The notes below the pieces were generated by a model, which saw nothing but the letters and a program-made list of their open reading frames with translations, had not been told where the DNA came from and searched no databases. Shown in pieces: positions 51,801 to 61,266 of a stretch of 64,000 bases of DNA. This stretch comes from Thermoguttaceae bacterium (GTDB lineage: Bacteria > Planctomycetota > Planctomycetia > Pirellulales > Thermoguttaceae), in the NCBI GenBank assembly GCA_017434455.1, contig JAFRFG010000027.1, positions 1 through 64,000 of the forward strand. Direction: 5' to 3'. Each line of letters starts with the position of its first letter. The first letter of the stretch is position 1. A program made the position numbers and the translations under genes.

Positions 51801-54464
51801 TTACTTCACCACAAAGTTGATCATCTTCCCCGGGATGATGATCTTCTTGACGATGGTCTTCCCCTCAATCCAGGGCTGAACCCGAGGGTCGGCCAGCGCC
51901 GCGGCCTCGGCCTGTTCAGCGGCGGCCGAGGTGGGTACCTCGATCTTGGCGCGAAGCTTCCCGTTGATCTGAACCGGGACGGTGATCGTCTCGGTCACCA
52001 GAAGCGACGCATCGGCCAGCGGCCACTTTTCGTAGGCCAAACTCTCGCCGTGCCCCAGCAGCCGCCACAGCTCCTCGGCGATATGCGGCGCGAAGGGGGA
52101 CAGCAGAAGGACAAACTTCTCCATCGCCGCCTTGGGTCGGACGGCCTCTTTCGAGAAGACGTTGACGAACTCCATCATGCGGGCGATCGCCGTATTGAAC
52201 GAGAGATGCTCGATATCTTCGGTGACGGCGAGAATCGTCTTGTGGAGCACACGATTTTGCTCTTTGGTCGGCTCGGAGTCGGCGATCGACTCGTGGAGCG
52301 CCAGATCGTCGCCGGCGCTGACGATCATCCTCCAGACACGGCCGAGGAAGTTATTGACACCGCTGACCCCCTCGGCGCTCCAAGGTTTGACCGCCTCAAG
52401 CGGGCCCATAAACATCTCGTACAGGCGGAGGGAATCGGCGCCGTACTGGTTGACCACATCGTCGGGATTGACGACGTTCCCCCGGCTTTTGGACATCTTG
52501 TAACTGCGTCCGTCGGCCTCTTTTTCGCCGAGGATCATTCCCTGATTGACCAGCTTATGGAACGGTTCGGCGGTGGAGACATACCCCCGGTCATAGAGAA
52601 TCTTATGCCAGAACCGGGCGTAGAGCAGGTGAAGCACGGCGTGTTCGGCGCCGCCGATGTACAGATCAACCGGCATCCAGGACTTTTCGATTTCCGGGTC
52701 GATCATCGCCTCGGAATTGCGCGGATCGAGATAGCGGAGATAGTACCAGCAGGAACCGGCCCACTGCGGCATCGTGTTGGTCTCGCGCTTGTAGCGCTTC
52801 CCGTCGCGCTCGAGATAGAGCCAATCTTCCGGGGCCTTTTCCAGCGGCGGCTCGGGGGAATGGTGATGGGCGTCAAAGGTCATTCCGGCGGGGAGATCCA
52901 GCGGCAGCTCCGAAGGATCGAGCGCAAGGATCGCGCCGGTCGGCTGACCGTCGTCTCCCAGTTCACGCAGCAGCGGGAACGGCTCGCCCCAGAAATGCTG
53001 GCGCGAGAAGAGCCAGTCGCGCAGCTTGTAGTTGACCGTCCGCTTTCCCAGCCCCGCGGCGGCCAGATCGGCGCTGATCTTCTCTTTAAATTCGGCGGTC
53101 GCCAGGCCGTTGTAATCGCCGCTGTTCACCGCGATTCCATGCTCGGTCATCGCTTCGCTGTCGAGGTCGATCGGGTGACCGTCCTCGGGAGCGACCACCT
53201 GAATGATCGGCAGGTCAAATGCCTTGGCGAATTCCCAGTCGCGCGTGTCGTGGGCGGGGACCGACATAATCGCCCCGGTTCCGTAGCTGATCAAAACGTA
53301 GTCCGCGATCCAGACGGGGGTCGGTTTGCCGTTGACCGGGTTGATCGCGTAGGAACCGGTGAAGACGCCGGTCTTCTCTTTCGCCAGATCGGTTCGGTCC
53401 AGGTCCGACTTGAACGCCGCCTTCTCGCAGTACGCCTTCACCGCCTCGGCCTGATGGGGGGTCGTCAATCGGGCGACCGCCGGGTGTTCCGGGGCGATCA
53501 CCATATAGGTCGCTCCGTAGAGGGTATCGGGGCGGGTGGTGAAGATGCGAAGAACGTCCTCTTCCGGCTTGCGCGGGTAACCCTTCTCGGCTCGGGCCGC
53601 TTTCCAGCTGTCGTAAGAATCGGGATCGCCGATGTAAAAATCGACCTCGGCCCCAATGCTGCGGCCAATCCAATTGCGCTGAAGGGCCTTGACACTCTCG
53701 GACCAATCGAGCGTCTCGAGGTCCTCTTCCAGACGGTCGGCGTAGTGGGTGATGCGCAGCATCCACTGCCGCAGCGGCATTCGTTTGACGGGGTATCCCC
53801 CCCGCTCGCTGACCCCGTCGATGACCTCTTCGTTGGCCAGCACCGTCCCCAGCTCGGGGCACCAGTTCACCGGCGCCTCGATCTGGTAGGCCAGACGATG
53901 GTCGTCGATGTAGCGGCGAACCGCGTCGGGGCCTTCGGCCCTGACGTCATCGGGGATCGGCAGTTCGGCGATGGGACGTCCCTTCTTCTGCTGCGGGTCG
54001 TACCAGGTGTCGTAGATGACGAGGAAAATCCACTGAGTCCAGCGGAAGTAGTCGACATCGGTCGTCGCGATCTCGCGGTCCCAGTCGAAACTCAAACCGA
54101 GCATCTTCAGCTGACGGCGGAAGTTCGCGATATTCTTCTCGGTCGTCTCCCGCGGGTGGATCCCGGTCTTTTTGGCGTGCTGCTCGGCGGGGAGGCCGAA
54201 AGCGTCCCACCCCATCGGGTGGAGGACCGCGAAACCGTTCATCCGCTTATAGCGCGAGACGATATCTGTGGCGGTGTATCCTTCCGGGTGGCCGACATGC
54301 AGGCCGTTTCCGCTCGGGTACGGGAACATATCCAGGATATACGCCTTTTTCCCATCGGCCGCCCCCTTCCCCTCTTTCGGGAGACGCGGCGCGGCGAAGG
54401 TCTTGTGTTCTTCCCAATATTTCTGCCAGAACGGTTCGATCTGCGAAGGGTTATAGCGGGCCAT
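51801..54464 (-). CDS. leuS: Leucyl-tRNA synthetase
   Basis: The 887-residue class I synthetase begins [20 protein letters not shown] and has the HIGH-type motif in [20 protein letters not shown], the CP1 editing domain ([20 protein letters not shown], about residue 290) and KMSKS in [20 protein letters not shown]. The C-terminal anticodon-binding domain ends in the usual strand [14 protein letters not shown]. It charges tRNA-Leu. Length is normal, and an unusually long frame on the opposite strand is an artefact of codon bias. Confidence 0.97.
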   Translation of the reverse strand: MARYNPSQIEPFWQKYWEEHKTFAAPRLPKEGKGAADGKKAYILDMFPYPSGNGLHVGHPEGYTATDIVSRYKRMNGFAVLHPMGWDAFGLPAEQHAKKTGIHPRETTEKNIANFRRQLKMLGLSFDWDREIATTDVDYFRWTQWIFLVIYDTWYDPQQKKGRPIAELPIPDDVRAEGPDAVRRYIDDHRLAYQIEAPVNWCPELGTVLANEEVIDGVSERGGYPVKRMPLRQWMLRITHYADRLEEDLETLDWSESVKALQRNWIGRSIGAEVDFYIGDPDSYDSWKAARAEKGYPRKPEEDVLRIFTTRPDTLYGATYMVIAPEHPAVARLTTPHQAEAVKAYCEKAAFKSDLDRTDLAKEKTGVFTGSYAINPVNGKPTPVWIADYVLISYGTGAIMSVPAHDTRDWEFAKAFDLPIIQVVAPEDGHPIDLDSEAMTEHGIAVNSGDYNGLATAEFKEKISADLAAAGLGKRTVNYKLRDWLFSRQHFWGEPFPLLRELGDDGQPTGAILALDPSELPLDLPAGMTFDAHHHSPEPPLEKAPEDWLYLERDGKRYKRETNTMPQWAGSCWYYLRYLDPRNSEAMIDPEIEKSWMPVDLYIGGAEHAVLHLLYARFWHKILYDRGYVSTAEPFHKLVNQGMILGEKEADGRSYKMSKSRGNVVNPDDVVNQYGADSLRLYEMFMGPLEAVKPWSAEGVSGVNNFLGRVWRMIVSAGDDLALHESIADSEPTKEQNRVLHKTILAVTEDIEHLSFNTAIARMMEFVNVFSKEAVRPKAAMEKFVLLLSPFAPHIAEELWRLLGHGESLAYEKWPLADASLLVTETITVPVQINGKLRAKIEVPTSAAAEQAEAAALADPRVQPWIEGKTIVKKIIIPGKMINFVVK

Positions 54465-54563
54465 TGACGGTACTTTCCTATAAACGGCTTTCCTAGTTTT
54501 TCCGGGGGGAAAGAAATATCCCCCAAGTATATCACGAACCGGGGGGCGGGACTAGGAGTTTTC

Positions 54564-54625
54564 ACAAAAAGACCCCCGCCCGCGCTTACCTTTCCGCTGC
54601 TAAGGAAAATAAACACGGGCGGGGG
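54564..54625 (-). terminator. Terminator of the nrdD-dcd unit
   Basis: A 10-bp stem, CCCCCGCCCG (54573-54582) with CGGGCGGGGG (54616-54625), followed on the reverse strand by TCTTTTTG. It ends the dcd transcript before leuS. Confidence 0.8.
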
Positions 54626-54634
54626 GAGAAAAAA

Positions 54635-55165
54635 TCAACTCTCTTGAGAGTAATCTTTCCAGGACATGCTCGGCTGGACGTCGGTATTGTTCTGGTACTT
54701 CCCGCTGCGATAGGGGATGAAATCTCCCTCGATCGTGTGGTAGTAGATCTGGCAGATCTCGATCAGCGGGTAGATCCGAATCGGCCGAATCGCGTGGATC
54801 TCCAGCGTCCAGTACCCCGCGAAACCGACGTCGCCGAACCCCGCGGTGATATGGACACAAAGCCCAAGCCGTCCCAGGGAGGAGCGCCCCTCGAGCATCG
54901 GAACGAACTTGTCGGTCCGGGTGTACTCTTCCGAACGGCCGAGGTACAGCTCGCCTGGCCGAAGAACCATCCCCTCTTTGGGGATGGTGATCGCCTCGTA
55001 CGCGTTCGGCTTTTTGACATCGAGAACATCTTCGCGATAGACCAAAAGCTTCTCGTGGAGCCGAAGGTTGTAGCTGTTCGGGTTCAGCCGGGACTCTTCG
55101 TACGGCTCGATGGCAATCGTTCCGCGCCGGATCTGTTCCCGAATCTCAAGGCCAGAGAGGATCAT
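54635..55165 (-). CDS. dcd: dCTP deaminase
   Basis: The 176-residue trimeric dUTPase-fold protein has MILSGLEIREQIRRGTIAIE, SRLNPNSYNLRLHEKLLVY, MLEGRSSLGRLGLCVHITAG with the ERSS-type substrate loop as EGRSS, and GFAGYWTLEIHAIRPIRIYP. It converts dCTP to dUTP; a bifunctional deaminase/dUTPase is possible. Its ATG overlaps the nrdD stop as ATGA (55162-55165), so the two are translationally coupled and jointly control dNTP supply. Confidence 0.93.
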   Translation of the reverse strand: MILSGLEIREQIRRGTIAIEPYEESRLNPNSYNLRLHEKLLVYREDVLDVKKPNAYEAITIPKEGMVLRPGELYLGRSEEYTRTDKFVPMLEGRSSLGRLGLCVHITAGFGDVGFAGYWTLEIHAIRPIRIYPLIEICQIYYHTIEGDFIPYRSGKYQNNTDVQPSMSWKDYSQES

Positions 55166-57306
55166 TCGCTCACCGCCGCCATTTCCTTGTCGAGGTGACG
55201 CTCGGGAGAGCGGTTATCCTCTTCGATGACGTATTCGCGGCGATCGATGAACTCCTGCGCCTTCCCATCGTTCCAGTTCCCGACCGGCCGATAGTAGCCG
55301 GTGATACGGCTGTAAACTTCGGTCGCCTCGCCGCAGTGCGGGCAGGTATGCTCTTCGCCGTTGAGATAGCCGTGATGACGGCAGACCGAGTAAGTCGGCG
55401 AGAGGGTGAAGTAAGGAAGACGGTAATTGTCGGCGATCTTCCGAACCAGGTTCGCCGCGGCCTTCCAGCCGGAGAGCTGCTCGCCTAAGAAGGCATGGAA
55501 GACGGTTCCCGAGGTATAGAGGGTCTGGAGCTCGTCCTGAGCGTCGAGCGCCTCGAAGATGTCGTCGGTGCTGCCGACCGGCAGGTGCGAACTGTTCGTG
55601 TAGTACGGGGCCTTGGTCTTGTCGAACCCGGGGTTGTTCGAGCCGGCGGTCTTGATATTGGGGAACCGCTTGACGTCGTGCAGGGCAAGACGATAGGCGG
55701 TCGACTCGGCCGGGGTCGCCTCGAGGTTATACAGGTCGCGATACTTCTCTTGGTAGTCGGACAGACGATTGCGCATATGCTCGAGAACCTCGCGGGCGAA
55801 GGCGCGGGTCTTCGGATCGTTCATGTCGCCGCCAAGCCAGGAGGCGTTCAGACCGACCTCGTTCATCCCGACCAGGCCGATGGTCGAGAAGTGGTTGGCG
55901 AAGGTGCCGAGATAATGCTTGGTGTAGGGGTAGAGCCCTTCGTCCAGCAGCTTGGTGATCACCTTGCGCTTGATGCTCAGCGAGCGGGCGGCGATATCCA
56001 TCATGCGGTCCAGCCGCTTGTAGAAGTCGTCTTTGTCTTTGGCCAGGTAGGCGATACGGGGCATATTGATCGTCACCACGCCGACACTGCCGGTGCTCTC
56101 GCCGCTGCCGAAGAAACCGCCGGACTTTTTGCGCAGTTCACGCAGGTCCAGACGCAGACGGCAGCACATGCTCCTCACGTCGCTGGGGGCCATGTCGCTG
56201 TTGACGTAGTTGGAGAAGTAGGGGGTGCCGTACTTCGCCGCCATCTTGAATAAAAGCGCGTTGTTCTCGTTCTCGGACCAGTCGAAATCGCGCGTGATGG
56301 AGTACGTCGGGATGGGATACTGGAATCCGCGGCCGTTGGCGTCCCCCTCGAGCATAATTTCGATGAAGGCGCGGTTGATCAGGTTCATCTCTTCCTGGCA
56401 GTCGCCGTAGGTGAAGTTCATCTCGCGGCCGCCGACGATCGCCTTTTGCCCGGCAAGATCCGGCGGAACGGTCCAGTCGAGCGTGATATTCGAAAACGGC
56501 GCCTGCGTCCCCCAGCGGCTCGGTGTATTCACACCGTAGACGAACGACTCGATGCACTTCTTAACGGCGTCGTACGAGAGGTTATCGGTACGAACAAAGG
56601 GGGCCAGGTAGGTATCGAACGAGGAGAACGCCTGGGCGCCGGCCCATTCGTTCTGCATAATACCGAGGAAGTTCACCATCTGATTGCAGAGGGTGGCCAG
56701 ATGCCGGGCCGGGCTGGAGGTGATCTTTCCGGGAATGCCGCCAAGCCCTTCCTGAATCAGCTGGCGAAGCGACCAGCCGGCGCAGTAACCGGTGAGCATC
56801 GAAAGGTCGTGGATGTGGAAATCGGCGTTGCGGTGGGCCTCGGCGATCTCCTGATCGTAGATTTCGGAGAGCCAGTAGTTGGCGGTGATCGCGCCGGAGT
56901 TGCTCAGGATCAAGCCCCCCACCGAGTAGGTGACGGTGGAGTTCTCTTTCACGCGCCAGTCGGTCTCTTTGACGTAGTGGTCGACGAGCTTCTTATAGTC
57001 GAGGATCGTCGCGCGCATGTTGCGGATGTTTTCGTGCTGCTTACGATAGAGGATGTAGGCCTTGGCCACATCTTCGTAACCGGCACGGATCAGGACCGCC
57101 TCGACGCTGTCCTGGATGTCTTCGACCGAAACGGCGTTGTCGGTGATCTTCCGCTCGTAGTCGGCCGTCACCTGGAGAGCAAGCGTCTGGATGATGTCAT
57201 CGTTGTATTGGCGCTTCTGGGACTCGAACGCCATCGTGATGGCAACACAGATCTTGGAGAGCTTAAAATCGACGAAATTACCGTCGCGCTTTAGTACTCG
57301 ATACAC
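55162..57306 (-). CDS. nrdD: Anaerobic ribonucleoside-triphosphate reductase
   Basis: The 714-residue class III reductase has an N-terminal ATP cone (VLKRDGNFVDFKLSKICVAI, to about residue 90) for allosteric control, the ten-stranded barrel, the zinc site CRHHGYLNGEEHTCPHCGEA and the glycyl-radical loop RITGYYRPVGNWNDGKAQEF near the C-terminus. It makes deoxynucleoside triphosphates without oxygen and needs NrdG for radical formation. The start is GTG 57306 with AAGGA nine bases upstream. It has a leader of about 440 bases with its own promoter. Coupled to dcd. Confidence 0.96.
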   Translation of the reverse strand: MYRVLKRDGNFVDFKLSKICVAITMAFESQKRQYNDDIIQTLALQVTADYERKITDNAVSVEDIQDSVEAVLIRAGYEDVAKAYILYRKQHENIRNMRATILDYKKLVDHYVKETDWRVKENSTVTYSVGGLILSNSGAITANYWLSEIYDQEIAEAHRNADFHIHDLSMLTGYCAGWSLRQLIQEGLGGIPGKITSSPARHLATLCNQMVNFLGIMQNEWAGAQAFSSFDTYLAPFVRTDNLSYDAVKKCIESFVYGVNTPSRWGTQAPFSNITLDWTVPPDLAGQKAIVGGREMNFTYGDCQEEMNLINRAFIEIMLEGDANGRGFQYPIPTYSITRDFDWSENENNALLFKMAAKYGTPYFSNYVNSDMAPSDVRSMCCRLRLDLRELRKKSGGFFGSGESTGSVGVVTINMPRIAYLAKDKDDFYKRLDRMMDIAARSLSIKRKVITKLLDEGLYPYTKHYLGTFANHFSTIGLVGMNEVGLNASWLGGDMNDPKTRAFAREVLEHMRNRLSDYQEKYRDLYNLEATPAESTAYRLALHDVKRFPNIKTAGSNNPGFDKTKAPYYTNSSHLPVGSTDDIFEALDAQDELQTLYTSGTVFHAFLGEQLSGWKAAANLVRKIADNYRLPYFTLSPTYSVCRHHGYLNGEEHTCPHCGEATEVYSRITGYYRPVGNWNDGKAQEFIDRREYVIEEDNRSPERHLDKEMAAVSE

Positions 57307-57750
57307 TTCTTGTTTTCCTTATGCTGAAATTTCCGTATTTCTCTTTTGCCACTGGTCACACGAACCAGAACCCGCGGCACTTCGGTGAACCGCGCTGCCT
57401 TGAATCCGCTCCCTGGGCTCAAGGTTCCCCGGCAAAATTTCGCTTGGGGAAAGCGGCGCTCAAATCACAGGAATCTTCCCGCTTCACCGAAGGGGCGAAA
57501 CCGGCCAAACGCGGTTTCGCTAAAAGATACCTAGAACACGATTAAGACCGTACAATGAAGAAAGTTACCCAATGGAAGGCCGCTGGACCGACAACACGTC
57601 ATGCGATGGCGATGGGTCATTGCCTGCTTTCCTCCATGCGGGGCAACCGTTCGGCCTTGAAACCGGCACCTTCGTCGAAAGGGGTATCGGCGAGGAGTAC
57701 CGGCCAAAAACACTAAATATGGGAATAACGAAGGGTCATTCGCCATATCT
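57307..57750 (-). other. Long structured 5' leader of nrdD, no gene seen
   Basis: Between the predicted transcription start (about 57750) and GTG 57306 lie roughly 440 bases with several stems on the reverse strand: GCGAAACCG/CGGTTTCGC with an 8-base loop (57495-57520), CCGGTAC/GTGCCGG with one G-U pair (57665-57703 region), and GCGG...CCGC with a CGAA loop near 57375-57394. I could not match it to a known riboswitch class. Confidence 0.45.
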
Positions 57751-57784
57751 AGTAAAAGTATAACACATCCTTGCCGGCTTTCAA
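57710..57784 (-). promoter_or_regulatory. nrdD promoter with candidate NrdR boxes
   Basis: Reverse-strand TTGAAA (57779-57784), 16 bases, TATACT (57757-57762). Two AT-rich sites, ACACTAAATATGGGAA (57710-57725) and TCGCCATATCTAGTAA (57740-57755), start 30 bases apart and partly match the 16-bp NrdR box (about 11 and 10 of 16 positions). Spacing and position downstream of the -10 suit NrdR repression, but the matches are imperfect. Confidence 0.45.
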
Positions 57785-57904
57785 GACCGAAACCTGGAAA
57801 TTTCGCAAAATGTTAAACCAGATAAAACGGGGAGTAAAATAGGGGAGATACACAAGGAAACGGGTGAAAAAACGATCGAATTTTCGCCTTTTTCCCCTCG
57901 CTGC

Positions 57905-58621
57905 TCACCTTAGAAGCACCTCGGGGACGTGCCGCCGCGCCTTTTCGGCCAGCAGGGCCATCTCTTCTTTCGAGAAGGCGCGCATCGGCTCGTCGCTGAG
58001 CTGAGGGCCTGTTTTCCGGTAGTTTTGAAGAACCCAGCGTTTCGCGCCTTTGAGCCATTGGCCGATCGCCTCAATCAGCGATTCTCCCGCGGGGAGATTG
58101 TCGCCATGGAAGGGCCGAACCACCGTGGTGCGAAACTCGTAGTCGGGGGCCGTTTGGATGATCGTATCGCGGCTGCGCTGCAGCGCGGGACCGTCCACCT
58201 CGCTCAGACCGACCGTCCGCGCGTAGAGCGGGAGGGTGTTTTTGACATCCATCGCGACATAATCGACCAATTTCTCGCCAAGGAGCGCTTCGAGCCGGTC
58301 GGGGAAAGAACCGTTCGTATCGAGTTTTACCAAGAATCCCAGCTCTTTGACCCGGCGCAGAAACAGATCGACCCCCTCTTGAAGGAGCGGTTCCCCCCCG
58401 GTGAGGCAGATGCCGTCCAGCCGGCTTTGCCGGGTCTTCAAAAACTCCAGAAATTCCTCGACTCCCTCTTCGCCAAGCGCGTAGGAGGGCTTTTTCGGCC
58501 GTACCAGATCGGGGTTATGGCAAAACGGGCAGCGGAAATTACACCCCGGGGTGAAGACAATCGCGCAGATCTTGTCGGGGTAGTCCAAAAGCGAGAGCTT
58601 TTGCAAACCGGCTAGTTTCAT
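57905..58621 (-). CDS. nrdG: Anaerobic ribonucleotide reductase-activating protein (radical SAM)
   Basis: The 238-residue protein has the radical-SAM cluster motif in FTPGCNFRCPFCHNPDLV (CxxxCxxC), SAM-binding CLTGGEPLLQEGVDLFL and a LDTNGSFP strand. This is the longer NrdG type also called NrdG2 or PFL-activase-like. It generates the glycyl radical of NrdD, located just downstream beyond a 598-base leader. GAGG lies 6 bases before ATG 58621. It follows the barstar gene by 43 bases, so it may be read from a transcript beginning farther upstream. Confidence 0.92.
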   Translation of the reverse strand: MKLAGLQKLSLLDYPDKICAIVFTPGCNFRCPFCHNPDLVRPKKPSYALGEEGVEEFLEFLKTRQSRLDGICLTGGEPLLQEGVDLFLRRVKELGFLVKLDTNGSFPDRLEALLGEKLVDYVAMDVKNTLPLYARTVGLSEVDGPALQRSRDTIIQTAPDYEFRTTVVRPFHGDNLPAGESLIEAIGQWLKGAKRWVLQNYRKTGPQLSDEPMRAFSKEEMALLAEKARRHVPEVLLR

Positions 58622-58664
58622 AGGGAACCTCGCGGGTGCGGCTTTTCATTGGCGCGGATCTGTC

Positions 58665-59012
58665 TTAGTCGTCCTGGGGCGGGTCGATCAACGCGACCGT
58701 CAGCGTGATCCCCAAGGCGGCCAGCTCATCCCGCGTCTGGGCGAGTATGTCTCGGAAGGTTTTCCACTGCCGCGCAGACTCCAGCGGGACGACCGGGAAG
58801 ATCAGCGTGATGTTTTTCTTCTTCAGGGCGGTCAGCGCCGGTCCGAGGCAGTCGTTGACCGCGTCCCAGCCGTGGCCAAAGTAGTCGGGGAAACGAAACT
58901 TCTTGGCCAGGAAACGGAGGAACGGTTCTTTTTCGAGCGGACGAACCGACATAATCAAGGTGATCGAGTCGGTCGTCTCGAAAGAGGGAAAGTCGTGGAT
59001 ATGTATAATCAT
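58665..59012 (-). CDS. Barstar-family RNase inhibitor (immunity protein)
   Basis: A 115-residue cytoplasmic protein. Residues 41-55 (FPDYFGHGWDAVNDC) match the barnase-binding helix of barstar (YYGENLDALWDAL): the two Asp residues equivalent to barstar Asp35 and Asp39 are Asp50 and Asp54. An extra 20-residue N-terminal strand region is present, and Cys55 follows Asp54. It lies 58 bases downstream of a gene whose product ends in a barnase-like domain, in the toxin-then-immunity order. AAAGGAA is 8 bases before ATG 59012. It should neutralise the RNase domain before or after export; binding itself is inferred. Confidence 0.85.
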   Translation of the reverse strand: MIIHIHDFPSFETTDSITLIMSVRPLEKEPFLRFLAKKFRFPDYFGHGWDAVNDCLGPALTALKKKNITLIFPVVPLESARQWKTFRDILAQTRDELAALGITLTVALIDPPQDD

Positions 59013-59070
59013 AGCATAGATTCCTTTGTGCTAAGGGAAAAAGGGGCTTCTTGCATGGGGGGCTTCCGTC

Positions 59071-60039
59071 TCACGGGTGATCGACCCGCGTGAACGTGTC
59101 GTAGTGGTCGGCGGTATACCAGATATCCCCGTCCTCCCCAATGACGATTCGCCGCGGTCCCGCAGAGCGGGAGGAACCGACGCGGTGAACGAACTCGGTG
59201 TAGTAATATTTTTCTTTCCGGGGGAGGTGTCCGTCGTAGTTGCCGAAGACCGAACCGTCTCGTTGATGCTCGTCCTTGATCCCTCGGGCGATGCGCCGCA
59301 GTTCGTCGGTGATGTCAGCCGTGGTGCCGCCGGCGCGCACAAGCACCCTGGGGTGTTTTTCCAAGTACCGCTGAGCCGAGGTAAACGCGCTGAGCAGCCG
59401 CGCGGTTTCCGGATGGCGGCAGGCGCGGGCCAGCTCGACCGGCCCTTGGCGGGTGAAAGTCGGCGCCCTCAGATCGGCTCCCTTTCTCAATAAAAGGCGG
59501 ATCGCGTCGCTCTGATTGAGGATCACCGCGACGTGAAGAGGGGTGAGGAAATGCCGGGAGGCGTTGACGTCGATCCGGCCCTCGAGCGCCTTGTGGATTC
59601 CCGGAATGTCTCCCAGGGCGGCCGCTTCGTGCAGCGGCGTCCAGTCACGGACCCAGCCCGGCTTACCGCCGGAAACGGTCAGATCGCAGGTCACCTTTCC
59701 ATCCCGCTCAAAGCGATCGAGGACAAAGCGCAGATTCCCGACGCGCTGATCGAGATGGGGCGTCTTTTTGTAGGGACGGTCCCCCTCCCTGACCGGCGGC
59801 AGGGGGAAAGACTTTTTGATGTGGATCGTTCCATCCGGCCTTCCGGGGAAATCCGGGCGCGGCGGCTGCGGATGAGCAGGCCTGGGGGGAGCGGGAGGCC
59901 GGTGGGGGGGTGGACCGTGACGCGGTGGAGCCATTGGCCCCTGCGCCAAAGCGATGGTGAAGGTCAATAAAGCCACGCTGAGGCAGCTCAGACCCCATCC
60001 GACGGCTCGGAGGAAAGAGAAGCGGCGTGAAGGTATCAT
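59071..60039 (-). CDS. Secreted ankyrin-repeat protein with C-terminal barnase-like RNase domain
   Basis: The 322-residue protein has a signal peptide (about 1-33, ending TIALAQG), a Pro/His/Arg-rich linker (35-68), an unassigned basic segment (71-125), about three ankyrin repeats (132-222: DWTPLHEAAALGDIPGIHKA, HFLTPLHVAVILNQSDAIRL, QGPVELARACRHPETARLL) and a C-terminal guanyl-RNase domain (about 240-322). The latter has SVFGNYDGHLP (263-273), Glu282, Arg296/Arg297 in PRRIVIG and His312 in YTADHYDTFTRVD, equivalent to barnase Glu73, Arg87 and His102. It is followed by barstar. Domain calls are firm; effector function is inferred. It is 45 bases after the manC-like stop on the same strand. 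Confidence 0.85.
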   Translation of the reverse strand: MIPSRRFSFLRAVGWGLSCLSVALLTFTIALAQGPMAPPRHGPPPHRPPAPPRPAHPQPPRPDFPGRPDGTIHIKKSFPLPPVREGDRPYKKTPHLDQRVGNLRFVLDRFERDGKVTCDLTVSGGKPGWVRDWTPLHEAAALGDIPGIHKALEGRIDVNASRHFLTPLHVAVILNQSDAIRLLLRKGADLRAPTFTRQGPVELARACRHPETARLLSAFTSAQRYLEKHPRVLVRAGGTTADITDELRRIARGIKDEHQRDGSVFGNYDGHLPRKEKYYYTEFVHRVGSSRSAGPRRIVIGEDGDIWYTADHYDTFTRVDHP

Positions 60040-60084
60040 CGGTGGTTTTTATCTCCTTTCTTGTTCATTTCGTGTTAGGATACC

Positions 60085-61206
60085 TTAGCGGTAGTCCTCC
60101 AGTCCCATCTCGGTCAGCTGGTCGAGGAGTGTCGTGATCTTCCGATCGTTCCCCATTCGGGTGATCAAAAGAACATTTCCCTGCCGAATGACCTGGAGGC
60201 CATCGACATCGATCATCGCCAGCAAGGTTTCGGGATCTCCCCCTTGGTCCACCTTCCAGCGGATATGGTTGTTGTGGCAGTCCAGTGCGGCCAGTCGAAT
60301 GCCGCGCGCGCGATTCCCCTGATCGTCGGGGGCGATGTCCTCGTCGAGCGACTCGAATGACCCAACATCGCTCCAAGAGAAATCCGCGGCAAGCGTCACC
60401 ACCCCATCGGCCTTCTCCATCACGCCGTAGTCGATGGAGATCGAGGGGAACGCCTCGTAGACCGCGGCGATCTCGTCGCGCTTATTCGTCTGCTGAATGA
60501 GGGGGCGCAGGCGGTCCAGGCCGGAGGATATCTCCGGCTGATGCTCGGCCAGAAGCTCTAAGAAGCGGCTGGCGCGGGCGATAAAAATCCCCGAGTTCCA
60601 GAGATACCCTCCCTCGTCCAGATAGCGCTGAGCGGTCGCGGGATCGGGCTTTTCGCAAAACCGAACCAGGTGAAAAGCGTCGATTGACCCGCCGGCCGGC
60701 GGCGCATCCTCTTTCGACTCAATCGCCTCCCCCAGCTTCATATAGCCGTAACCGTCGGCGGGCCGGTCGGGGCGGATTCCCAAAGTGACGACCCGTTTCG
60801 GATCGTCCTTCACCAGCGCGGCGGCCCGGCGCAGGGTCTCTTGAAAACGCTTGGTCGGCTCGATTATTTGGTCCGACGGGACGACGATGAGAATCCCCTC
60901 CTTATGGCGGGCGGTAACCTCCAGCGCCGCGTAACCGATCGCCGGCGCGGTGCTGCGCGGCACCGGTTCGGCGAGGATATTCGCCTTGGGAAAAGAGGGG
61001 AGCGACTCGTACACCAACGGGAGAAATTCTTCCCGCGTGACGATCAGCGTTCGATTGGGGGCCACCAACGGACCGAGCCGCAGAAATGTCTGCGTGAGCA
61101 TCGTTCCCTCGGAAGATAACCGGACAAACTGCTTGGGACGTTTCCGCCGGCTCTCCGGCCAAAGGCGCGTCCCCCCTCCCCCGGCCAGTATCATCGCGTA
61201 GATCAT
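60085..61206 (-). CDS. manC: Mannose-1-phosphate guanylyltransferase
   Basis: The 373-residue nucleotidyltransferase has MIYAMILAGGGGTRLWPESRRKRPKQFVRL at the N-terminus, the pyrophosphorylase signature GGGGTRLWP with Lys in RPKQF, ILIVVPSDQII, FCEKPDPATAQRYL and SIDYGVMEKADGVVTL. It makes GDP-mannose, a precursor for mannose, fucose or rhamnose in surface glycans. It lacks the C-terminal isomerase domain of ManC/AlgA. A second guanylyltransferase of related type cannot be excluded, but the substrate motifs are those of the mannose enzyme. GGGAGG sits before ATG 61206. Confidence 0.9.
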   Translation of the reverse strand: MIYAMILAGGGGTRLWPESRRKRPKQFVRLSSEGTMLTQTFLRLGPLVAPNRTLIVTREEFLPLVYESLPSFPKANILAEPVPRSTAPAIGYAALEVTARHKEGILIVVPSDQIIEPTKRFQETLRRAAALVKDDPKRVVTLGIRPDRPADGYGYMKLGEAIESKEDAPPAGGSIDAFHLVRFCEKPDPATAQRYLDEGGYLWNSGIFIARASRFLELLAEHQPEISSGLDRLRPLIQQTNKRDEIAAVYEAFPSISIDYGVMEKADGVVTLAADFSWSDVGSFESLDEDIAPDDQGNRARGIRLAALDCHNNHIRWKVDQGGDPETLLAMIDVDGLQVIRQGNVLLITRMGNDRKITTLLDQLTEMGLEDYR

Positions 61207-61266
61207 ATCGCCTCCCCTCCCCTGTGGGGATTTCCCCGAGGCCCCCGGGAAAAGCTGGCAGTGAAG

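Noticed and set aside
51789..54467. 892-codon open frame on the strand opposite leuS
   Set aside because: It is a full-length mirror of leuS produced by codon bias; its translation is Arg/Gly/Asp-rich with no domain, while leuS has all class I motifs.
57541..57720. Possible RNase P, SRP or cobalamin-riboswitch RNA (GGAGGAAAGCAGGC looked like known cores)
   Set aside because: The other conserved segments of each class (for example UCAGG of SRP, ACAGAA of RNase P, the B12 box) are not present. Kept only as a structured leader.
57531..57746. 71-codon reverse frame in the nrdD leader
   Set aside because: No ribosome-binding site, composition unlike the neighbours, and it overlaps predicted RNA stems.
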